Of a stretch of DNA of 64,000 nt, positions 56,128-64,000 are shown piece after piece (positions within the stretch are counted from its first letter, which is position 1; each line of letters opens with the position of its first letter). Made by a program: the position numbers and the translations under genes. The stretch comes from Tupaia tana (lineage: Eukaryota > Chordata > Mammalia > Scandentia > Tupaiidae): the NCBI GenBank assembly GCA_026018925.1, contig JAKSZU010000005.1, forward strand, positions 23,546,779-23,610,778. Reading direction: 5' to 3'. The notes below the pieces were generated by a model. That model did not search any database, was not told the origin of the DNA, and saw only the letters and a list, made by a program, of their open reading frames with translations.

Positions 56128-56144
56128 TCTCCTTGTCTCCTTTC

Positions 56145-56230
56145 TGCCAGGGATTGAGCTAGGTGCTGAGAACAGAAAAATGAAATTTTTGGTTACTGTC
56201 CTCAAAAAGCTAGTGAAGGGAACGAACAGT
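56145..56230 (-). mobile_element. LINE-2 3' end fragment, antisense
   Basis: TGCCAGGGATTGAGCTAGGTGCTGAGAACAG..GTCCTCAAAAAGCTAGTG matches the complement of the L2 terminus. Confidence 0.6.
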
Positions 56231-56334
56231 ACAGTGTGTTCTGTTTAATGACTGAAGTATGTACCTGCGACAAAAACAAGACAAAACTACATGGGGATAT
56301 GGGATGTGGAATGGGGCCAAGGAGACCGAGGACT

Positions 56335-56545
56335 TCTTTTTGTTTCTTTGTTTATTATGTCTCTGTATCGTGGGGGTGGGCACAGTGTCGTGCCACACCA
56401 CATGCCCCCTCAGCCTTCCAGGCAGCTGGGACACAGGAGCATGTAGACATGCCCAGGATGTTCAGGTCAACCTAGGAATCGGAACCTGAGCTTCCCATGT
56501 GGTTCCAGCGCCATGTCCTACCACCTGTGTCAACAGGGCTTGGGC
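56335..56545 (-). mobile_element. SINE type C
   Basis: TTTGTTTATTATGTCTCTG tail complement, CATGCCCAGGATGTTCAGG body, GAACCTGAGCTTCCCATGTGG box. Confidence 0.68.
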
Positions 56546-57479
56546 TTTTAATTTTGATTTTTTCTAATGAGAGAGGAAAGAGCTTGTATGTATGGTTGGG
56601 TATGGAACAGGAGGTGGAGAGAGGCAGAGAAGAGAAAATTTTTTTTCTCTCCCTGACAACAGCACCCTGTTGTTCACTTTCTAACCATCACGGCTCTTAC
56701 TATTCACTTGTTTTCCAGTGGACGAGAGGTTCCTCTGGAGGGCGGAGATTGAGTCTCCCAAATATTCCTCCAGAGCTGTACTGAGGAGTACCGTGTCTGG
56801 CAAACAGTACGTGTACAGTGGATGTTTGGTTAAGTGATAGAACTAGAATCATGTCTCAAAAGTATGCTTAAAGTTGGAAAAAGAAAATTAATGATTTATT
56901 ACTTGTCAAAACAAGTTAAATTTTAAATGATTACAGAGCCAGAGGAGTTTGTATTTAGTTGACTCTCAAAAATGTTTGAAAGAACAAACAATCGAATTAG
57001 AAGTGACTTGATAGCAACTTCTCTTGACGCCAGAAAGCTGTCGGAGGCTCACAGGAACAAGAGGCAATGTGCTTCTTCTCTGGGCTCTCTGGGATCTCCT
57101 TCCCTCCCTCCTTTTCTTCTCTCTCCTTCCCGTTTGTTTTGCACTTCATCTCCCTCCTGCCCACTTGTCATCCTGTCACCTTTTCCCTTTCACATGCACG
57201 ATTTGTTTCCATACCAGTACACATATGCAAGCTCAAGATCACCCTGTCCACTTCACCAGCATGGCTAGTCTCTGTGCCTGGAAATCCATTGCCATCAAGT
57301 GACACCTTCTGGGCTGCTCGGTATGCTGGAAAAACCATTTAAGAAATAGTTTAAAAGTCTGTATTTTATCACCCTCATTGAACAGAAGTTAATGGCATCT
57401 TCATTTCAGGAATGAGTTCAGTGTTTGGTTTTTCTTTTTAAAAAAATAAATCAGGCTTGACTTTTTGCAGGCCCTGAGT
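56546..57479. other. Repeat-poor sequence
   Basis: Pyrimidine-rich between 57080 and 57200. Open frames up to 98 codons have low complexity (Ser/Leu/Phe-rich) and no domain, so I do not call them genes. Confidence 0.4.
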
Positions 57480-58450
57480 CATTCCCAGTCCCCAAGTAGG
57501 CCCAGAGCCATCGATGTCAGCATTCTGAACTTCTTTGTCATAATGCCAGTTAGCGTTGCTCAAGCCATGGGCTGCTCTTGAGCCAGCAGAGTTGGAAAAA
57601 GAATAGGCTGCATGTTGTAGTTGGATGAGTTCATGTTGAGAAATCTGTGTCTCCACGCTTGGAGATTTAAAAGGCCTGAATATTCATAAGGTCTTATCTA
57701 AGCCACTCACTGGTTATTAGTTCTTCACATTACGTTAAAGATATGTAAATCCTCAGAGGTCCGTGGTATATCCAGGCTGAATACATCTGAGCCGGAAAAG
57801 AGAATTGGCACGTTGCATTTGCAGTGGGTGTGCGTTCGCTCTGCCCCACGCTCCCCTCCTGTAACCAGCTTTCTTCCTCGTGCCGCCTCCTTCCCTGGAG
57901 TGTGGCAGAAGCCCAGATAGAATTGTGATCGCGTTGTCTCCAGAACTGTATTTGCTTTAGCTTTATGTTTATGCCATTTATCTTCTCTTGCTTTAAACGT
58001 TTTACATTGACGAAGACTGCTTTGAAAGCAGAACACCCACATTTTGTACCGCCGCGTTCATCTTTCTTACGTTTTGGCTTCAATTACAGTGCTTTTAATA
58101 TTCATGAATTTTGAAAAAATAAACATCCTAGGCTATTTCCTCTGAATGGAAATGTTATGGTTTCAAACCCCAGAGAAAACAACTGGTAAGTTGTACAAAC
58201 CCACATTTTTCCCTGTCAGTTGGAAAGTGGCTCCAGTTGGCAGAAGGAGCAGCTTTCTTGACACTTTGGGGCATCCCAGAGCAGATGGCTGAGGGGCCTG
58301 TTTTAAGGAAGAGGGGAATCAGTTGCTATGCATATTTAAAGACTCCCTTTGGAGTAACAGATACCAGGATCCTTCCAAGTGATTCAAAATTCTACTCTTT
58401 CTATCATTGACAGTGTAGAAGAATCCGTTGTTCCGTTTTCTTCTCTGTGT
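57480..58450. other. Candidate conserved noncoding block
   Basis: Nearly 1 kb with no recognised repeat and little microsatellite. Features include GCTTTTAATATTCATGAATTTTG, CTGAATATTCATAAGG, TTGACGAAGACTGC and several CpGs. The 117-codon minus frame (57730-58083) has no domain I know. Suggestive only. Confidence 0.35.
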
Positions 58451-58660
58451 TGAATGCACATCACTGGAAATCGCTCTCAGCCCTCTCTCCTTCCTTTACA
58501 CTGAACCTGTACTGATATTCATCCTGTCTAAAAGGAGCTCAGCTGGATTTTCAAATATATTCAAGTAATTTTATTTGCATAAGAACTTTGTACGTATTTG
58601 AAAACCGACCTTTTAAGAAAAATAAAATGATTCTTTTGAATAATTAAAAGAAAACCTATA

Positions 58661-58945
58661 GGACCAGCAGGTAGTGTAGAGATTAAAAGCAACTGGATCC
58701 TGGGCCGGCAGGTGATGTGGTGGTTAAAGGTGTTGGACTCCCACATGGCCAACCATGGTTCGATTCCTAGACCTGGTAGCTTGCTTTCTTACTGCCTTCC
58801 ACCCTCCCCCCATCTCTCTCTGATCAAACTGAAAAATACTAATAAAGTTTAATAAAAAAATAACTTAAAAAAAAGGCAATTGGATCCCACATAGTTGACT
58901 ATGTGGTTCGAGTCCTGGACCTGGTGGTTTGAAAATCAGACCAGG

Positions 58946-58982
<37 letters not shown>

Positions 58983-59130
58983 ATGCGCATGCCCCAAATT
59001 CCAAGAAGATAATGGAGGAGAAAGTGTTGCAGCATGGCTATCCCCTCTGGGAGGTGATTTCTCACTCTTCCTTTCTAGCTCTCCCTTTCTGGCAAGCAGA
59101 AGCACCCTATAGCAAACTAAAAAAAAGAAA
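58661..59130 (+). mobile_element. SINE type D split by a type B copy
   Basis: Head at 58661-58700, remainder from 58876. GCAACTGGATCC (58689-58700) and GCAATTGGATCC (58876-58887) are the target duplication made inside the SINE itself. The body holds a (TG)n run at 58944-58982. Confidence 0.9.
58701..58875 (+). mobile_element. SINE type B inside a type D copy
   Basis: TGGGCCGGCAGGTGATGTGG head, GGTTCGATTCCTAGACC, GATCAAACTGAAAAATAC and A-rich tail. Confidence 0.93.
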
Positions 59131-59165
59131 AAGAAAAGAAAACTTACATTCAAAAGTATTTTTTC

Positions 59166-59385
59166 AAGGGCCACACAGTAGACCAGTGGTAAAGTGTGAT
59201 GCTCTGCAAGGGTGACCTACATGGGAAGGTTTCAGGTTCACATCAGAGACCTCTCTGAGTGTCCGTGAGCCTGGACTGGCTCAGACTGGCTCATCAGAAC
59301 CCTGTTGGGGCTGCTCTCACTCTCTTTCTCTCCCTGTCTGTCTTTCTTGCTATGGAAGAAATGAATAAACTTGTAAACATTAAAA
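59166..59385 (+). mobile_element. SINE type C
   Basis: GACCTACATGGGAAGGTTTCAGGTTC box, GAACCCTGTTGGGGCTGC body, GGAAGAAATGAATAAACTTG tail. Confidence 0.82.
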
Positions 59386-59396
59386 ACACATTTTGG

Positions 59397-59609
59397 AATC
59401 CAGCAGGTGGTGTAGTGGTTAAGACACTAGACTTCCACATGGCTGTGGTTTGAGTCCCAGACCTGGTAGTTTGAAACTCAAAACAGGTGCATATGTGTGC
59501 ATGCCCAAAGTCCTAAGAGAAGAATGAAGGAGAAGGGATTGCGGCGTGGCCATCCCCCCGGCAGGTGATTTCTCACTTTTTCCCTCTCTCTCTGTCTTTC
59601 TCACAAGCG
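59397..59609 (+). mobile_element. SINE type D/A, 3' end replaced
   Basis: CCAGCAGGTGGTGTAGTGG head, GGTTTGAGTCCCAGACC, GATTGCGGCGTGGCCATCC body. It stops at CTCACAAGCGC and runs straight into an inverted SINE head. Confidence 0.9.
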
Positions 59610-59662
59610 CAGTCAGCCATGTGAAAGTCCAGCACCTTAACCACTACGCCACCTGCTGGGCC
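59610..59662 (-). mobile_element. Inverted SINE head fragment; CTCF-like word
   Basis: AGTCAGCCATGTGAAAGTCC..GCCACCTGCTGGGCCC (CTCF-like at 59648-59659) is the complement of a type B head. With 59397-59450 it forms an inverted repeat of about 50 bp. Confidence 0.9.
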
Positions 59663-59864
59663 CTAAAAGTGGTGTTTTAATGACATTGTTCTAAGAACCT
59701 TGTTTATGGAACCCTTTTTGTTAACTCTCTGTTGCTATTTTCCTGGACCTCTCAGAGGACTGTCCTGTGTCCTACGCTGCTGGTCGAGCTGTTTCAGACA
59801 CCTTCAGTCTCCTGTCTGTCTTTCTCCAAACCTCTCTGGGTTATCCTTTCTTTGACAGGAACTA

Positions 59865-59939
59865 TACATTGGGTTGTCTGGAAAGTCATGATACATTTTG
59901 GCCTAGCGAAACACATCATGCTTTCCCAACAACCTAATA
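59865..59939. mobile_element. Mariner-like MITE
   Basis: ATTGGGTTGTCTGGAAAGTCATGAT at one end and ATCATGCTTTCCCAACAACCTAAT at the other are inverted repeats. It is related to, but distinct from, the copy at 47223. Confidence 0.8.
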
Positions 59940-60124
59940 ATCCCTCTGTATGCTTGAGGGTGACTACCTATTCCCCAGATTATATTCTGTGTCTCTATGG
60001 CCGACTCAACTACTTCTTACAACCGCTTTCATTTCTTTCTATCTATCTATCTCTTTCTTTCTATCTCTTCCCACTAAAGGTGCTGAAGAGATAGATATTG
60101 GCATTTCCAGTCTCCTTTGTAGTT

Positions 60125-60388
60125 TTTTTTTTTTTTAAGAAGTTTTTGCTATAGGGCCTGTGAGCTCGCCAGACAGACAGAGAGAGACAGAGAGACAGAA
60201 AGTGAGATATCACCCCCTAGGGGGGATGGCCACGCCGCAATCCCTTCTCCTCCATTCTCCTCTCGGGATCTTGGGCACGCACGCACACGCATCCGGCATG
60301 AGTTTTAAGCCACCGGGTCCAAGACGCGAACCACAGTCGACTATGTGGGAGTCCAGCGACATAGCCATTACACTAACTGCTGGTCCTC
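60125..60388 (-). mobile_element. SINE type A with target duplication
   Basis: CTTTGTAGTTTT precedes (60114) and follows (60391). High CpG in the body (GGGCACGCACGCACACGC). Confidence 0.95.
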
Positions 60389-60762
60389 TTCTTTGTAGTT
60401 TTAAGTAGCCATGTGAGTCAGAACTATCCAGTGAGCATTAGGAGAAGTTGACTGGAGCGTCCACTATGCTGGCAGGGCTGGGTAGGCCATTTCTCTACCT
60501 CGCTGGAAGGAAAGAATGAAACCTTGCACTATAGCAACCATCCTGGGACCATGAGGCCACAGGAAAGAAAGCCAACACCGTGTGTGGTGGTGCCAAAGGA
60601 CTAAGAAATCCTGAGGACTTGATAGCACTGAGGAGAAAGTAGCTACATCTAGAATTATATTCGGAAAAAAATCAGTCACTGTTGGTTGAACTACTGGTCG
60701 TTAAGTTTTTAGTTACATGCCTTATATTGCTTTTTCTCCCACCCCAGAGCCAAACAAATATA
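60389..60762. other. Single-copy-looking sequence
   Basis: Nothing recognised before the ERV. Confidence 0.4.
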
Positions 60763-60766
60763 AAAC

Positions 60767-61161
60767 TGTTAGGTTTGATTTGGGATTGGTGGCAGAGGCA
60801 GAGGCGGCAAAGATGAAAATACCAGAGTCAGGCCTTGGGGTTTAATAAAAACAGCAAAATTTATTCAGCAAAATGCTCTCAGGTGAGGTCTCACAGTCTG
60901 GTCAGAGGCCGGGGGAGCCACACCCAGGGTGGGTGCTGCTCGTTCTTAAGGGGCCATTGTCCAACAGGTGCTCGCCACAGGTCCTTGCCTGGCCGTGGTC
61001 AGAATGGAGGTCACTGTTTCTGTTCAACTTTGGCTGGCGCATCAAATGCCGAAGGGCGGGAAAGTTGGTTGGTGATGGTGGGCCAGATGCAGAAAATGTG
61101 AAAGTTTCTGCCAGTGGGAAAGTTTCTGCCATGTTTCTTTTCCCTTCCCCCAGACCCTACA
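60767..61161 (-). repeat. 3' LTR of the ERV
   Basis: Minus strand starts TGTAGGGTCTGGGGGAAGGG and ends AATCAAACCTAACA. The AATAAA signal is visible (complement within AAATTTATTC near 60859). Confidence 0.9.
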
Positions 61162-61289
61162 TTTCGACCTTAAAAAGATAAGGGGTGACAACTGCTCTGG
61201 CTGCTTTGGGCTGTTAAGGGGCATCGATTTGGGGTCCTCTGGTTAGAGGGTCGTGGGGCAGGGGTGCGTATAGGGTGCAGGAGCATCTG

Positions 61290-61505
61290 ATTACTTACCA
61301 CTCGAGAGATGGCGGATGCGTGTTCCCTGCTGAGTCACCTGTGGACTGGACGCCAGACCATTATCAGACCGAATGCTGGTCGGGAGCCCGAAGCGAGGGC
61401 TGATGTGCTGGAGGAGAATGTTGGTCACAGTGTCAGCGGTCACGCGGGTAGTAGGAAGGGCCTCTATCCAACCCGAGAAAGTATGGTTGCGGTGGCCTCC
61501 GCCAT
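61290..61505 (-). pseudogene. ERV pol remnant: integrase core
   Basis: The minus frame shows the integrase catalytic core around the second acidic residue (FSGWIEALPT, RFGLPTSIRSDNGLA). The first aspartate and the final glutamate of the DDE triad are not present. It follows gag remnants directly, so protease, reverse transcriptase and RNase H were deleted. Confidence 0.8.
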
Positions 61506-61780
61506 GTGGGCCCTGTCAGCATACTGTCCTCCTGCCACCTGTACCCAGTCACGCTCCTCCGCCATCATGGTGGATGTCATAATTACGTGGCCGTCATGCC
61601 AGGTGAGGTCATAGGCCCGTGTGAGGTGTCTGAACTCTTTGATAAACTGGGTGGGGTTGGCAGAGAAGGAGCCCAAGCGCTTTCCAGTGGTGGACAGATA
61701 TGCGAAGGAAAAAGAAACATGAATTCAAATGACTTCCTCAGCTCTGGCTGCTTCCCATAGGGAGGCCATGACCTGGGGTC
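61506..61780 (-). pseudogene. ERV gag remnant: capsid N-terminal part
   Basis: Minus frame with GSFSANPTQFIKEF and RAYDLTWHDGHV, typical of gammaretrovirus-like capsid. A frame change separates it from the upstream gag part near 61720. It is cut at about 61510-61560 by the deletion into pol. Confidence 0.8.
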
Positions 61781-62400
61781 GGGGTGGGTCATTCGAGCGT
61801 GTACAGCCAGCAATGGGGGAGGACAAAGGGATTGTTGGCCAAGGGGGGGTAGGAGAATTTTCGGGGTAGGGAGGTGGAGGGACAGAGGGTTCGGGAAAGT
61901 TTAATGGGGGGGTACGGAGGGGGTCTCGGCAGAGAGGAGAGAGATTCCAGGGAAACAGTGAGAGCAAAGGATTCAGGGAGTTCAGAAGTTTCCTTGGAAA
62001 GGCTAGGAGCAGGTTTTCAGCCCTCACCCGCCATAGCAAGCAGAATGTGGGAGGGAGAGCAGGGAGTACAGAGGTGGGGGCGAGAGCGCAGATTCCAAAG
62101 AGCCTGAACGTATGGGACTTCCGTCCATCTGCTGGCAGTGACGAAAATCGGTGAGGTCGGTCAAAGTATTGGAATCGAAAGTGCCCTCAGGTGGCCAGAT
62201 AGAATGAATTCCAATTACGGAGGGCACAGACCCAATGACGGATTAGACCTCGGGTAGAGAGAATGAGCCGAGAGGCATCCCCCTTGGGTACAGTCTTTCC
62301 GTGGATAGGAGGGTGAAGGAAAGTGTTGTCCAGGTGGCCCTGAGACTAGACGATTTTTAGGGTACCCCTGGAGCACCGGAATGAATGGGGAGTGTTCTTG
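61781..62400 (-). pseudogene. ERV gag remnant: matrix and proline-rich region
   Basis: The minus strand has a matrix-like WPPEGTFDSNTLTDL (about 62150-62200). A proline-rich stretch with SVPPPPYPENSP (about 61850-61890) contains a PPPY late-domain motif. Stops and frameshifts interrupt it. Confidence 0.7.
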
Positions 62401-62529
62401 GTGCAGCCACAACTATAGACAGGAAAACTCCAGAGGTCTGAAAAATGGGTGTGAGTCGCTTACCTTCCCAGCCAGATGACCACATGACAGGTCCCATGGA
62501 GGGGCTCTAACCAAGAGGCATCCAGCCCC

Positions 62530-62547
62530 TCCCGGGTTTCAGCACCA
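62530..62547 (-). promoter_or_regulatory. ERV primer-binding site for tRNA-Phe
   Basis: The plus strand reads TCCCGGGTTTCAGCACCA, which equals the 3' end of tRNA-Phe (TCCCGGGTTTCGGCACCA) at 17 of 18 bases. It lies 2 bases inside the LTR, as expected. Confidence 0.88.
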
Positions 62548-62549
62548 GA

Positions 62550-62938
62550 TGTTAGGTTTGATTTGGGATCGGCAGTGGAGTCAGAGGCAGCCAAGACGAA
62601 TGAACCAGAGTCAGGCCTTGGGGTTTAATAAAACCAGCAAAATTTATTCTGCAGAAAGCTCTCGGGTGAGGTCCCGTGGTCTGGTCAGAGGCCAGGGGAG
62701 CCACACCCAGGGTGGGTGCTGCTCGTTCTTAAAGGGACATTGTCCAATAGGTGGTAGCCACAAGTCCTTGTCTGGCCAATGAAGTTCGCTGTTTCTGTTC
62801 ATCTTTGGCGGGCGCGCCAAATGCTAAAGAGTGGGGGAAAGTCTGTTGGTGATGGTGCACCAGATGCATTAGATGGGAAAGTTCCTGCCGACTGGAACGT
62901 TTCTGCCATGTTTCTTTTCCCTTCCCCCGGGTCCTATA
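62550..62938 (-). repeat. 5' LTR of the ERV
   Basis: Pairs with 60767-61161 over its full length (389 against 395 bp). The outer end has decayed to ..TCCTATA where the partner has CCCTACA. Confidence 0.9.
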
Positions 62939-62999
62939 AAAAACCTTGCCTAATCCTGGGACTTCTTGTGCGTTGGACATCTCTCTACCTCCACTAGCA

Positions 63000-63560
63000 T
63001 TTTCCCTAACATGACTGAGCTCTCTAACTGAGCTCCCACACACCTTTCTGTCCTTGCTTTTCCCACTGTGCACTCTGTGGCTCAATTTCCCTCCTGACCT
63101 ATGGGAAGAGTCCCCACACATGCTTCTCTGCTCCCAGCTCGTTCCCTCACTTCACTCCTTGCAGTGGGCTGAAGCCATCCCCAATTTAGCCTTTTCTCTC
63201 ACTGGGCAGAAATGTCTTTCAATCTGCGAAAAGGGATCTGTCTCTCTCCCCACCATCCTCCGCAGCATTTGATGTCGCCATCTTCCCCCACCTTGATGAC
63301 AGTCTCCCTTGCTCCTGGTTCTCCCCAGGTCTCCAGCCTTATGTCATTTCTTCTTCTTTGTCCCTGAGAGGTATGGGTTCCTCGAGGTTCTGTCATGTGT
63401 TTTTTTCTCCTCCACTTTTCCCTTGCTCATCTAATACACTCTGCATGAACCTGGAACTTCCCCACGTGCATCCCCAGCCTTGCACAATATCACATCACCA
63501 CTACCACTGCTCAACCCCGTGCCCATTTTTGAGAAGAACAATTAATGTCACTTTATGAAG
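63000..63560 (+). mobile_element. LINE-2, sense
   Basis: CAGCATTTGATGTCGCCATCTTCC, ACAGTCTCCCTTGCTCCTGG..CTCCCCAGG and GGTATGGGTTCCTCGAGGTTCTGTC match internal L2 text in order. Confidence 0.6.
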
Positions 63561-63662
63561 TGTTTGGGGTTTGTATACAACCGGAAGTGTTCTCTGCTTC
63601 CCATAACATATTGCTGTAACTTCATTATGGCTCTTATTCTATACTGTACAGAATTCCAGCAC

Positions 63663-63930
63663 TGGGGCCAGCAGATGGCTGCACTTCTGTGTGGTCAACT
63701 GTGATTTGAGTCCTGGACCCAGTGGCTCAAAACTCACATTGGGCACGTGTGTGTGCATGTACAGAATCTTGACAGGAGAATGGAAAAGAAAGGATTGCAG
63801 CATGGCCATCCTCCTGGGGGGTGAGTTCTCGCTTTCGGTCTCTCTGAGTGTATGTGCCCTTTAGCCAAAAACAAAACAAAAACAAAAACCTCTTAAAAAA
63901 AACAGAACAAAATAAAACAAAACAAACAAA
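63663..63930 (+). mobile_element. SINE type A/D with target duplication
   Basis: CAGAATTCCAGCACT (63649) and CAGAATTTCAGCACT (63935) flank it. The A-box part of the head is shortened (GCAGATGGCTGCACTTC). The tail is an (AAAAC)n-like array. Confidence 0.92.
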
Positions 63931-64000
63931 AAAACAGAATTTCAGCACTTCTTTTTTTCTCTCCTGAACTAGAACGTAAGATGCTAGAGAAACAATTGTG

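Larger units (their letters stand above)
60767..62938 (-). mobile_element. Endogenous retrovirus, class I, deleted
   Basis: Two LTRs in the same orientation enclose about 1.39 kb, far less than the 6-8 kb of a full provirus. In reading order (right to left): LTR, tRNA-Phe primer site, leader, gag remnants, integrase remnant, LTR. All frames carry breaks. It is a dead fossil. The two LTRs differ at roughly 15% of sites by eye, so it is old. Flanking bases AAAC and AAAA may be a decayed 4-bp target duplication. Confidence 0.88.

Noticed and set aside
60767-62938. A functional retroviral gene in the ERV
   Set aside because: gag is split by frame changes and stops, integrase lacks two of its three catalytic residues, and RT and env are absent.

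Overview
The window is mammalian nuclear DNA, gene-poor and crowded with retroelements. LINE-2, MIR, MaLR (MLT1-type) and L1M-type LINE-1 fragments indicate a placental mammal. I see no Alu, B1/B2, CAN, BOV, ERE or lagomorph C-SINE. Instead there are more than 70 copies of tRNA-derived SINEs that I cannot match to a named family, so I do not assign the species. I use working names for the SINE types. Type A is about 250-280 bp, with a tRNA-like head, a CpG-rich body and a pyrimidine-rich part ending CCCTATAGCAAAAACCTCTCC plus A-tail. Type B is about 140-170 bp, with the same kind of head joined almost directly to the pyrimidine part and ending in GGTCAAATTAAA-type A-rich sequence. Type C is about 200-250 bp, with a different head (GTGGCTCAG.., ACATGGGAAGGTCCTGGGTTC) and an AATAAA-containing tail. 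Type D covers older, diverged relatives of A.

Only one convincing protein-coding sequence is present: an intronless, full-length ANP32E open reading frame on the minus strand (53704-54498). It sits in a retrocopy about 3.1 kb long that keeps a 2.2-kb 3' UTR, an AATAAA signal and a poly(A) remnant (51435-51443). It is a processed copy, either a recent pseudogene or a retrogene; sequence alone cannot decide which.

Layout. 1-10 kb: single-copy stretches with dense SINEs, including a site hit twice by SINEs (9.09-9.64 kb). 10.9-11.35 kb: solo LTR with a 5-bp target duplication. 11.7-20 kb: several old LINE-2 segments interrupted by SINEs. 20-28 kb: SINEs and L1 remnants. 28.0-29.0 kb: antisense L1 split by a solo LTR with a 4-bp duplication. 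29.4-31.1 kb: repeat-poor block that looks like a conserved noncoding element. 31.3-32.7 and 38.6-40.1 kb: sense L1 3' ends broken by nested SINEs. 35-37.4 kb: more LINE-2. 40.5-48.9 kb: SINE clusters in single-copy DNA. 51.4-54.6 kb: ANP32E retrocopy. 55.4 kb: MLT1 LTR. 56.5-58.6 kb: long repeat-free block. 60.77-62.94 kb: a deleted class I endogenous retrovirus on the minus strand with two LTRs, a tRNA-Phe primer-binding site and gag and integrase remnants.

The most unusual signals are: (i) type B SINE heads that contain a CTCF core-like sequence, so this SINE may have spread CTCF sites; (ii) five copies of a short palindromic mariner-like MITE; (iii) the intact ANP32E retrocopy; and (iv) the tRNA-Phe-primed ERV with a gag-to-integrase deletion. 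No tRNA, rRNA, snRNA gene or CRISPR was found. Repeat calls rest on within-window comparison and on remembered consensus features, and many edges are accurate only to about 10-20 bp.
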